Notes under the pieces: generated by a model | The model's database searches: none | What the model was told of the DNA's origin: nothing | The model's input: only the letters and a program-made list of their open reading frames with translations | Program-made: the position numbers and the translations under genes | Shown: one piece after another, positions 38,999-64,000 of the stretch | Layout: each line of letters begins with the position of its first letter | Position numbering within the stretch: the first letter of the stretch is position 1 | NCBI RefSeq assembly: GCF_001039355.2 | Contig: NW_019774624.1 | Span: 1,099,245-1,163,244, forward strand | Source: Lingula anatina | Lineage: Eukaryota > Brachiopoda > Lingulata > Lingulida > Lingulidae | Direction: 5' to 3' | Length of the DNA: 64,000 nucleotides

Positions 38999-40672
38999 TT
39001 GTCTTTATTATAAGGAGAAGAGGACATGAAGTTTGTGGAAGAATAAATATCTGCCTTTACAAGGTTAAGAGTTTTTCATTATTGGAGTAGGATGATCAAC
39101 TTTGTGGAAGAAGAGGCTGATTTTCTGCTGATGTGTTTATTTTTTAAAGTCATATTTATTGTAGTTTAATTTAACTGGAATTTAGCTGAAACCATCCACC
39201 CAGGTATGTAAATAAAAACAAATTGAATTTCATGCCAGGATCATTTTGATAAAAGTTTTCAACCCATAATGCACTTTGTGCACGTGATGTTCTATACACC
39301 GTCCATAAATACGTCCTTTTTGAAAAGGGTGGCATTTCACCATTTTCAGTGGTATTCATGATAGCACATAAGTGGACTTTTATAAGAACAACAATTTGAA
39401 TCCTGAAGTCCGTGACTTCTTGTTTAAAGCTTATCTCTCATTCTTTACCTCTAATGAACTGCAATGTGTATATTTTTAAAAACAATAATGATTTTAAGTT
39501 GAATGAGCCAGTTATTGATTGGCTGCTTTTTTCTACTCTGAAAACAATATATTTTGTTAAATGGAAATCCTTGGAAGGTTCAAAATTTTCCACCAAGAGT
39601 TAGAAGGGTGCAGGTGGACTTTTTTGGGATTGTAAGAATTAAGTACACTACAGTATAATGCTGAACAAATGAAGGAACAAAAAATGAAATATATGAGGAG
39701 TGAAAGGAAAGCAAAAGTTGTAGCTGCAGACTAAGGCTTATAGGTCTTGTTTTTATGAAAATATTTATAGATGTTTAAATTATCCTGATCTCATGTCAGT
39801 CATATTGTATACACATTTTATGTGGATTTCCAACACAAGTGCTCTTCATTATTAACAAATGTTTTATGTCCTTTTAAATGTACTTTAAAATCAGTTATAT
39901 GGCAATCCATTTTCTTGATTTTTTTCCTTGAAATTGGAGATAACATTTGATCAAGTTTCTGATAATTTGTTTAGAAGTAGTAGTTCTTTTGTGAAATATG
40001 TCACAACTACTCATGAATAGCCGTATGGATGAAGAATCAATATTACTACCATTTATATAAATCTACAAATTCTACAAATACTATTCAAGAAGTGTGTAAA
40101 TACAAAATTGTAAATTTTGTTGTAAATACAAATGTTTACAAGTGTGGTGAAATAAAATCTTAATTCTTAGACAGCCTTTTTCATGATGTGCACATGGAAT
40201 AAAATACTATTTGATGAGACTCACATTGAATGAATATCTATAATGCTTAGATTTATATATGTACATTTTATTACATATTTTCCTGTGCACTGGTTATCTA
40301 CATGACACAATAAAATCAGAAATGTTTACAAACCCTAAATCATCTTCATCTGGATGCCAAGTACGATTTATGAGATATTTTTAGTCTCGTGGATCTTATG
40401 CAATAAAATAATACCTGAACGATTAAAAAAAGATACAAATAAAATCAATTCTGAAGTTCATTTCTGCAGCTTTTTTTGAAGAACACAGTTAGGATTTTGC
40501 CTGCTGTAGGAAACTGAGATCAGTCAAACTTGGGCAGTATGCACACATCATTAATCTACAAAATATTAATTCTGAAATATGTGAAGTATATATTTCTATA
40601 AAAGTGTTATGGAGAATTTTAAAATAAATTCCTGTAGATTTGCTGGAGAATCTTCTGCACTGTCCAACCTTA
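38999..40672. other. Convergent 3' UTRs of IFT140 (+) and DDX46 (-), left copy
   Basis: No coding exon. AATAAA at 40151-40156 (+) could end a long IFT140 transcript; a nearer AATAAA occurs about 45 bp after the stop. TTTATT at 40267-40272, that is AATAAA on the - strand, could end DDX46. The two transcripts would then meet tail to tail with little or no overlap. Confidence 0.5.
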
Positions 40673-41021
40673 TCATAGAACCTTGTATCTGCCTCTGTTG
40701 ATTGGTTGATAAGAATTTTGCTGAAAAAATAAGAAGAATACACTGATAACACAACTGATATGAGCAATTGTTTTCTACATCCTCTCTGGCTTAATTTTAA
40801 AATTTTGTTCTAAATTGACAAATACTGTTCTTGAGGTATCACGTTTTTAAATTTCTCATACATCTTACAATATTTTTGGAGATTTAAAATGATAGATAAA
40901 CCCCCTGCAACAATATGTGAGAATTTCAATAATCTTTGTCTTCATTAAATAACACAATACGGGGGCTAGGGTGCAGATAGAGCCATTTTCAATTTATCTC
41001 TTATGCTACTGAGTTTGCCAA

Positions 41022-41070
<49 letters not shown>

Positions 41071-41435
41071 TAAAACTAAGAATATTTCTGTGCTCTATTA
41101 CACATTAATAAAATGGTTGTGTGAGATCCCTTTAAGAGCAAAAACAGGTACAGGTAACTCTCATGTTCTTGTTTCTAAAGGGATCAAACAACCATTATAA
41201 GAATAAGATGTTGACCACTGGGACAAAATGTCCATTCACTCACCAGTCTAACCAGCTCCTCCTTGATCAGCCTGGTGATCTCTGTCTTAGCCTTCTGTAT
41301 GGACAGCTCACTGGTGGCCTCTATAGCCAGGTACAGCTTGCGCTCCTCTTCCTTAGGTAGTTTACCTGGAGGGAAGTATGTCCCACGCACTGTGATACCT
41401 GCCTCTGAGTACTCACAGATCTGAGCCAGGGCTTC
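40673..41435 (-). CDS. DDX46: Redundant copy of DDX46 exons 21-22
   Basis: Exons 41244-41435 and 40673-40720 encode the C-terminal part. It includes GTYFPPGKLPKEEERKLYLA and ends in QPINRGRYKVL with stop TGA at 40673-40675. The translation matches the copy at 47082-47849. The rest of the gene is missing on this side because the contig ends at 41729, so this is the tail of the other haplotype. Confidence 0.93.
41021..41070. repeat. (AAT)n microsatellite, left haplotype copy
   Basis: A pure trinucleotide run in the intron before DDX46 exon 21. The paired run at 47429-47483 in the other copy has a slightly different length, as expected for alleles. Confidence 0.95.
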
Positions 41436-41728
41436 CTAATATCAACAAGACCAAGAAAGAGTTATCATAACATCAAGTGGAACAGGTTGCCAGCATATAT
41501 TTTGTCATAAATGTTATGACACTTGTAATAACTAAACAAATTTCCATATAAACTGATGGCAAAGCACTTGCAGAAGCAGGGTTATAGCAAGTGGATGTAA
41601 GAACTGGGAAATGTATAATTGTTTTTTCTATTTCCTTATCTGTGTAAAAAACTAGTAAGGTAATCCTAAGAACAATGTAACCCCTCCCCTCTTCTCCTGG
41701 GCCCGGTTGCACCAACAGGGCGTAAATT

Positions 41729-41729
41729 N
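41729..41729. other. Lone n: contig join, start of overlap 1 repeat
   Basis: Sequence to the right restarts inside IFT140 intron 22, at the equivalent of position 35611. About 28 bases to the left of the n have no partner in the other copy. Confidence 0.93.
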
Positions 41730-41759
41730 TAACACAAATATTTCTTTGCAAAATTTAAG

Positions 41760-44700
41760 GAAAATGGCCTAGAAGATCAGCTGATGAACTTGGCCTTATT
41801 AAGTAACCCACATGACATGATGGAGGCAGCCAGGTATTATGAGGACAAGCCAGGGTGCCAGGACAAGGCTGTCATGCTGTACCATAAGGTAAGTAGTAAA
41901 CTGTGAATGAAATGGTGAAGGGAGATGGGATAGTGGAAGGTGGGGGGGAGGGGGGGGTGGAGAGTGAGTGATTGAGAGTGGGGGGTGTGAGTCTGGTGAG
42001 GCACAAAACAGTCTAAGCTCACTCTATCATTAATTTAAACTTTGCTACATAATAGAAATGCTTCAGTCCAATTAGTAAGACATCTATTTTCTTTGGTGGA
42101 AATATCAAAAATGATATTCACTTTTCACTGACAGATTAATTTAGAATTTATAAAGTTCTAATGGGAATGATATTTGAGTAGAATAGCATGGGTAATTTTT
42201 TGGCAATTTTTCTCATTTGTTGGTTATTTTGTTTTATAATTATAACCAACTTTACTATATTTTTTGCACATCATTCAACAACACAACTGACAGATTTCTT
42301 TTTACTTCAGTCTGGCAACTTCTCCAAAGCACTAGAGTTGGCCTTCACTACCAGGCAGTTTGGTGCTCTGCAGCTCATTGCTGGGGACCTGGATGAGAAG
42401 ACAGACCCTGAACTGTTACAGCGCTGTGCTGATTTCTTCATGGAAAATGGACAGAATGATAGAGCTGTGGATTTACTGGCAATTGGAAAGAGGGTGAAGC
42501 CAATTTTATCTATCTCATTTTATTGTTTTTTTTTTACTTATGTGACTCTCACATGCTTTCATTTCTTTAGAAGTTCTGGTATTTTTTTTTTTTTTTGCAT
42601 AATGTAAAGAAAAAAATCTGATACAGCCTCTTTTCTTTACATATCTGTTACTTATGTAAGTGAATGGTAAATAATCAGACGAATAATATTGTAGCTCTGG
42701 AAAATCATTCATTCAATTTTAACCCTGTTTAACCTTTATAACTGTTGTAGTACTGGGAAGCATTAAAACTGTGTGCCCAGCATAATGTGCCCATGACGGA
42801 GGAACTGGGAGAGAAACTGACCCCACCCAAAGCCATGGCTGAAAATGAACAAGAGGAGAGAACCAAAGTACTGGAGGGAATTGCAGAGATCTGCCTGCAA
42901 CAAAGACAGTATCACATAGCTACAAAGAAATACACACAGGCTGGGAATAAGATTAAGGTAAGAGCTATGAAACCTCTTTCCACAGTGACAATTAAAAGTA
43001 AACTTAGTAAATGTTAAGTGAGCATTTACTTTTGTAGTATTTAACAAAAAGCATAATTTTCTCTATTTTTTGAAAGTTTTTTTTTTAAACACAGAGTGAG
43101 CTCTTTATCTTATCCTTATTCAATTCACGGGATTGTTTGTATTTATCTATTCTGAAAACACTAATTATATCATCTTTTTACTTGGAATCAATATCTAAAG
43201 CCTGCTTCCCATAAGTTAATATTGTCCTTCCCTTGTTGTACAGGCCATGAAAGCACTCCTTAAATCTGGTGACACAGAAAGGATAGTGTTCTTTGCTGGA
43301 GTGTCCAGACAGAAGGAGATCTACGTGATGGCAGCCAACTATTTGCAGTCCCTAGACTGGAGGAAAGACCCAGAAATCATGAAGAATATCATCGGGTTCT
43401 ACACCAAAGGCAGGGCACTAGATCTACTGGCAGGCTTTTATGATGCTTGTGCACAGGTAAAAACTGGTTGTATTGATATAGATATGATAAAATATTTACA
43501 TGATTGCATTTTACTTTTATTTATAATACAGAAGAACTGTTTGTCATGAAAGTATAATAAATTAGTTTCACAGTATTCCTCTACAAAATTGGAAAGGAGT
43601 TGACTGCAGTGGAAAGGGTCATTTCCTAAACATCAATAACTTATTTTCCATTCTGTTATGAACTGAATTTTAGAAATGCATGTCAAAATGTGTGCAAAGA
43701 CTGAGAGGTATGTTTTCTCCATAAGGTTGAAATTGATGAATACCAGAACTATGACAAAGCTCTGGGTGCCTTAAACGAAGCCTACAAGTGCATGGCCAAG
43801 GCAAAGATGAAGAACCAGTCTCTGCAAGAGGAAAAGCTGGCTGCTTTTAAACAGAGGATAAATCTCATTAAGAAATTTGTGCAAGCTAGAAGGTATGTGG
43901 ATATTATTGTACAAATACTGTTTTTAAAATATTACACCCCATTTCCATAGATTTTTAGATCAATCTATCCCTGTGGGGAGTCTCACTAGATTACTGTCAG
44001 CTTGGCCGGCTTAAGCGTCTGTCCCACCTACTAAAAGCTGTAAGGGGGTAATTTACTATGGTGCCCGCTCGGCTGACTGCAATTTAGCTTGAACCCCCAG
44101 GGAGTTAGGTCAATCTAAAACTTAATCTTTAGATCGATCTAAATCTCTGGGAAAGCACCCTTACTCAACATTTATGGTATTTTAATACCATACTTAAAAG
44201 TATATTTTACTTATCTTTTTGTATTAAGTTCAACCATTTAAATAATTTTATATTAATATCACCTTTTAGAAAAATTCTTTTGGAAATATCACTTGTGCAC
44301 AGGGTTCCTTCATGACCTATGCTTCATGAATGGAATAGGTGAAAGTGATACATGGGTGGATGATTTTAGAATATTTGATAAATAAAAGTATCACCAATTC
44401 CAGAGTGTATGATGAAGATCCAGATGAGGCAGTGAAGCAGTGTCAGGTATTGCTAGAGGACCCAGACCTGGACAGTGCTGTCAGAATGGGAGATGTCTAT
44501 GGTTTTACTATTGAACACTATGCCAGGAAGGAGAAATGGAAAGCTGTAAGAATAGCCATAACATTGACATAGTAGTTTTAGCATTACCACTGGTGTTAAT
44601 TTTTATTTAATTTTTTGAGCAAAATCATTTTCACTGAAACATTAGTTTGATAAATAAGTTTTTAATCTTTATTTACTGTTTAAAAACCATAAAGTTGTTC

Positions 44701-45272
44701 TCGTTAACAAAGACATTGTATTAATTTACAAGACCGCTTTATGTTGTAGAGCAAAGCCTTTCAAAATGTATTTTTGAGAAAAAAATATTAAATATTAACT
44801 GTTGATATGGGGAGGTTTGAAACAAATGATTTGGTGTCAATATAACAAAAGAAGTGTTACATCAGATAACTGGTTTTAAGATTATTTATACGATATGTGC
44901 ATTTATTACTTATGACAAAGTCATAATTTGAATAATTTGTGATTTCATTTTTCTCCACAGGCATTTCCCCTTGTCATTTGCAATTTTTTTTTTATGAATT
45001 AAAGAGCTAAATAATAAGTGATATTTCTTATAAGATATAAATATTTACCACAGGCTTACTCAACTATGGAGGAGATGCGCAACAAGATTCCCACAGTCAA
45101 TATGGCATACTATGTAAACATGAGGACAATAGAGGCCATCCATCAGGCACTGGACATTCCACTAGGACGTGGTATCGGAGCTGAGAGGACAAATGGAGTT
45201 CGTAGCGCATCACCAGAGGAGGATGGAGAAGAGTTTGTGGAGGAAGAGGTCGCTGATTTCACTGAGGATTAG
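41760..45272 (+). CDS. IFT140: Redundant copy of IFT140 exons 23-29
   Basis: Exons 41760-41888, 42311-42493, 42751-42957, 43244-43456, 43726-43892, 44404-44545 and 45054-45272 have the same lengths, phases and essentially the same protein as exons 23-29 of the full gene, with mainly silent changes. There are no upstream exons or promoter. A true partial duplicate would be free to decay; this one has not, which favours an allelic copy. Its fifth intron carries a MITE absent from the left copy. Confidence 0.93.
43935..44160. mobile_element. MITE copy 2, haplotype-specific insertion
   Basis: 226 bp with the same terminal inverted repeats and core as copy 1. TTA flanks it at 43932-43934 and 44161-44163. 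The other haplotype (around 37880) reads AATATTACTCAACATTTA straight through with one TTA, an exact empty site. This shows insertion, defines the ends and confirms the 3-bp duplication. Confidence 0.9.
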
Positions 45273-47081
45273 TTGTCTTTATTATGAGATGAAGAGGACA
45301 TGAAGTTTGTGGAAGAATAAATATCTGCCTTTACGAGGTTAAGAGTTTTTCATTATTGGAGTAGGATGATCAACTTTGTGGAAGAAGAGGCTGATTTTCT
45401 GCTGATGTGTTTATTTCTTAAAGTAATATTTATTGTAGTTTAATTTAACTGGAATTTAGCTGAAACCATCCACCCAGGTATGTAAATAAAAACAAATTGA
45501 ATTTTCATGCCAGGACCATTTTGATAAAAGTTTTCAATCCATGTCCATAATGCACTTTGTGCACGTGATGTTCTTCTATACACCGTCCATAAATACGTCC
45601 TTTTTGAAAAGGGTGGCATTTCACCATTTTCAGTGGTATTCATGATAGCACATAAGTGGACTTTTATAAGAACAACAATTTGAATCCTGAAGTCTGTGAC
45701 TTCTTGTTTAAAGCTTATCTCTCATTCTTTACCTCTAATGAACTGCAATGTGTATATTTTTAAAAACAATAATGATTTTAAGTTGAATGAGCCAGTTATT
45801 GATTGGCTGCTTTTTTCTACTATGAAAACAATATATTTTGTTAAATGGAAATCCTTGAAAGGTTCAAAATTTTCCACCACGAGTTAGAAGGGTGCAGGTG
45901 GACTTTTTTGGGATTATAAGAATTAAAGTACACTACAGTATAATGCTGAACAAAGGAAGGAACAAAAATTGAAATATATGAGGAGTGAAAGGAAAGCAAA
46001 AGTTGTAGCTGCAGACTAAGGCTTGTAGGTCTTGTTTTTATGAAAACATTTATAGATGTTTAAATTATCCTGATCTCATGTCAGTCATATTGTATACACA
46101 TTTTATGTGGATTTTCAACACAAGTGCTCTTCATTATTAAATGTTTTATGTCCTTTTAAATGTACTTTAAAATCAGTTATATGGCAATCCATTTTCTTGA
46201 TTTTTTTCCTTGAAATTGGAGATAATGTTTGATCAAGTTTCTGATAATTTGTTTAGAAGTAGTAGTTCATTTGTGAAATATGTCACAACTACTCATGAAT
46301 AGCCGTAAGGATGAAATGAAGAATCAATATTACTACCATTTATATAAATCTACAAATTCTACAAATACTATTCAAGACGTGTGTAAATATAAAATTGTAA
46401 ATTTTGTTGTAAATACAAATGTTTACAAGTGTGGTGAAATAAAATCTTAATTTTTAGACAGCCTTTTTCATGATGTGCACATGGAATAAAAACAGCTTTA
46501 GAGATTAAAGAATCATTCCTCTTCTTAGAAGTCTCAAATGCTATTATTAAATTAGGGCTTATATGATATATCCTAGAATATTATTTGATGAGACCCACAT
46601 ATCCAATGAATATATATAATGCTTAGATTTATATATGTACATTTTATTACATATTTTCCTGTGCACTGGTTATCTACATGACACAATAAAATCAAATGTT
46701 TACAAAGCCCAAATCATCTTCAAACAATGATAAGTCTTCATCTGGACGCCAAGTAAGATTTATGAGATATTTTTAGTCTTGTGGATCTTATCCAATAAAA
46801 TTATACCGGGACATCCTTACCCCTAAATGATCATAAAAAGACACAAATAAAATCAATTCTGAAGTTCATTTCTGCAGCTATTTTTGAAGAACACAGTTTG
46901 GATTTCGCCTATTGTAGGAAACTGAGATCAGTCAAACTTGGGCAGTATGCACACATCATTAATCTACAAAATATTAATTCTGAAATATGTGAAGTATATA
47001 TTTCTATAAAAATGTTATGGAGAATTTTAAAATAAAATTCCTGTAGATTTGCTGGAGAATCTTCTGCACTGTCCAACCTTA
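45273..47081. other. Convergent 3' UTRs, right copy
   Basis: Counterpart of 38999-40672, with an extra short segment near 46490-46575 that the left copy lacks. AATAAA at 46438-46443 matches the left-copy signal. No coding exon. Confidence 0.5.
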
Positions 47082-62498
<15,417 letters not shown>

Positions 62499-63175
62499 CC
62501 TTAATGAATCTAAGTTACAGTCTAGATAGAAATGTTAAATACACCTAATTAAAGAGGCATAAACCAGTATTCTTAAATTATTTCATTTCCCCGGCACCGA
62601 ATACGTTGTTGTGTGAATGCCAAAAATTGGTACGATATAGATAACGACATAGCATTTGAAAATAGTTTGATAATAAAAATGCCATAAAAATATTTCTTGA
62701 CAAAACACCCTTATTTAAGCAAATAATATAGCTCGTCTGATATTTTGTTTAACTATGTTAAATATACTTTACATAGTTAATTATCGGGGAAATGCTCGTT
62801 TACTCAAGTACCCACCACCCGCAATATAGAGCACAACGTGGTTTTTCAGAAATAAGGTAACAAATATTATATATGTTGATGTAGTTAATCGTTGATTGTA
62901 AGATAGATGGGACAGAAAAGTTATATAGTAAATATAAAGTAAAACAGAATAAAGAAGGTACACCTTAGTAGAGCAGCTGATCACTGCTTGAAAACATTTA
63001 CCCAACATAAATAGTACAAAGTGAAGCTTCAGACTCGCCGCTCGGGCCAAAAAAAAAAAAAAAAAAAACAACTAAATTTTAGGCTAAAATACAACGATCT
63101 GATCTACCATTTATGTTGTTAGCATATGTTTATTGCAAATTAAAAAATTTTGAAATTTTAGGGAAAAGGTCAACT
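62499..63175. promoter_or_regulatory. Shared upstream region of DDX46 (-) and GAR1 (+)
   Basis: The 677 bp between the divergent start codons should carry both promoters. An acceptor TTTTAG ending at 63161, 14 bases before the GAR1 ATG, suggests a non-coding GAR1 first exon further left; I could not fix its donor. A poly-A stretch sits near 63050-63068. The small ORF at 62781-63071 on the - strand is not supported. Confidence 0.45.
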
Positions 63176-63944
63176 ATGAGTTTTAGAGGCCGAGGAGGAG
63201 GTGGCAGAGGTAAGTTAACCATATATTTGATCATTCATACCATTATAGACATAACATAGTGAATTGCGGTCATGCACTTATTTATCAGAAATCTCGAAAA
63301 TGCACAGGGTGAATAAAAGCATATTTTAGCTATATCGTCAGAATAACCAAATAAAATTGTTTTAAGTGTTCATATTTTTAATTGTAATTTCTGTTTACAT
63401 TTTACAAATTTTCACAAGCCAATTGTAGTGAGCTATCTTTTCAAACATCATGACACATATTCTATTTTTCTAGGTGGATTCAGAGGGGGAAGAGGTGGTG
63501 GTAGCAGAGGAGGTGGTAGAGGTGGTTATCAACAAGACTATGGACCACCAGAACATGTTGTAGGTAGGTTAAGTGAAACTGTCAAAATTTCAGGTTCCCA
63601 AAATCTTCCTCAAAGCCAGTTATTCATCGGCTAAATAATCTGGATGCTGTTGATCTAAGTGTTTTTTAAAACCTTGTTAAGTTTGTTTTATATACAAGAC
63701 ATAAATGCTTGCATTTTCTAGGGAATACTTTTAAAAAGGGTATTTACAGAGAAATAATTTCAACAACCTATAATATTTCTACAAATTTATTTCAGAACTT
63801 GGCCAGTATATGCAGCCATGTGAAGATGATATAGTTTGCAAGTGTACCAATGAAAAAATTCCATATTTCAATGCACCAGTATATTTAGAAAATAAACAGC
63901 AAATCGGAAAAGTGGATGAAATATTTGGACCAATCCGTGACTTT
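63176..63944 (+). CDS. GAR1: H/ACA ribonucleoprotein complex subunit 1 (5' part; continues past window)
   Basis: Coding exons 63176-63209, 63474-63563 and 63796-63944 give the first 91 codons. Gar1 is a core protein of H/ACA snoRNPs, which guide rRNA and snRNA pseudouridylation in nucleoli and Cajal bodies. The N-terminal Gly-Arg-rich arm ([13 protein letters not shown] and onward RGG repeats) is followed by the conserved core: [40 protein letters not shown] and [16 protein letters not shown]. The third exon ends in phase 0 at a GTATCC donor. The next exon (expected YFSVKL) lies beyond 64000. The second Gly-Arg tail common in the family is not in view. Confidence 0.95.
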
Positions 63945-64000
63945 GTATCCTTTTTTGCTATAAAATCTAAGTTTATGTAACTGTCATTATTGGCTTTTGC

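Noticed and set aside
62781-63071. Possible 96-aa ORF between DDX46 and GAR1
   Set aside because: Starts in a poly-A/T stretch, has no recognisable sequence and lies in the shared promoter region.

Overview
The window is intron-rich, AT-rich animal nuclear DNA. It holds five protein-coding loci, all with GT-AG spliced exons and one GC-AG exception. The orthologues (DECR2, IFT140, DDX46, GAR1) are animal/eukaryotic housekeeping or ciliary genes. The large TIR/Roco gene, compact microsatellites and strong allelic divergence suggest a marine invertebrate, perhaps a mollusc or other lophotrochozoan. That placement is an inference; no species marker is visible.

Layout. (1) 64-19089, + strand: 36 consecutive exons with matching phases form the 3' part of one giant gene, 2554 codons in the window and open at the 5' edge. 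Its protein reads: dynein microtubule-binding-domain-like module, COR-like module, Cys-rich segment, long unassigned region, LRRs, Roc GTPase, second COR, two TIR domains, and a C-terminal tail ending in a CaaX-like CTII. (2) 20941-24392, - strand: DECR2, a complete peroxisomal 2,4-dienoyl-CoA reductase in 8 exons (292 aa, ending in the PTS1 signal SKL). (3) 25324-38998, + strand: complete IFT140, 29 coding exons, 1491 aa. (4) 47082-62498, - strand: DDX46/Prp5, 22 exons, 1022 aa once redundant copies are removed. (5) 63176 to the right edge, + strand: the first three coding exons of GAR1. DECR2/IFT140 and DDX46/GAR1 are head-to-head pairs with short shared upstream regions. IFT140 and DDX46 converge.

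Assembly structure. Between about 35.6 and 60.1 kb the sequence is a staircase of overlapping near-duplicates. 35611-41701 recurs as 41730-48131, 48233-50310 recurs as 50377-52543, and 52541-56287 recurs as 56291-60076. Each step is marked by one lone n (41729, 50374, 56288). The repeated exons are intact and differ almost only at silent sites, while introns carry indels and different transposon insertions. The simplest reading is unmerged alternative haplotypes laid end to end, not real tandem duplication.

Mobile DNA. A roughly 222-273 bp MITE family with terminal inverted repeats and TTA/TAA target duplications occurs three times. One copy is present in one haplotype and absent from the other. 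A second short inverted-repeat element and an older dispersed repeat are also present. The most novel biology is the composite dynein-MTBD/COR/LRR/Roc/COR/TIR/TIR/CaaX protein in the first 19 kb.
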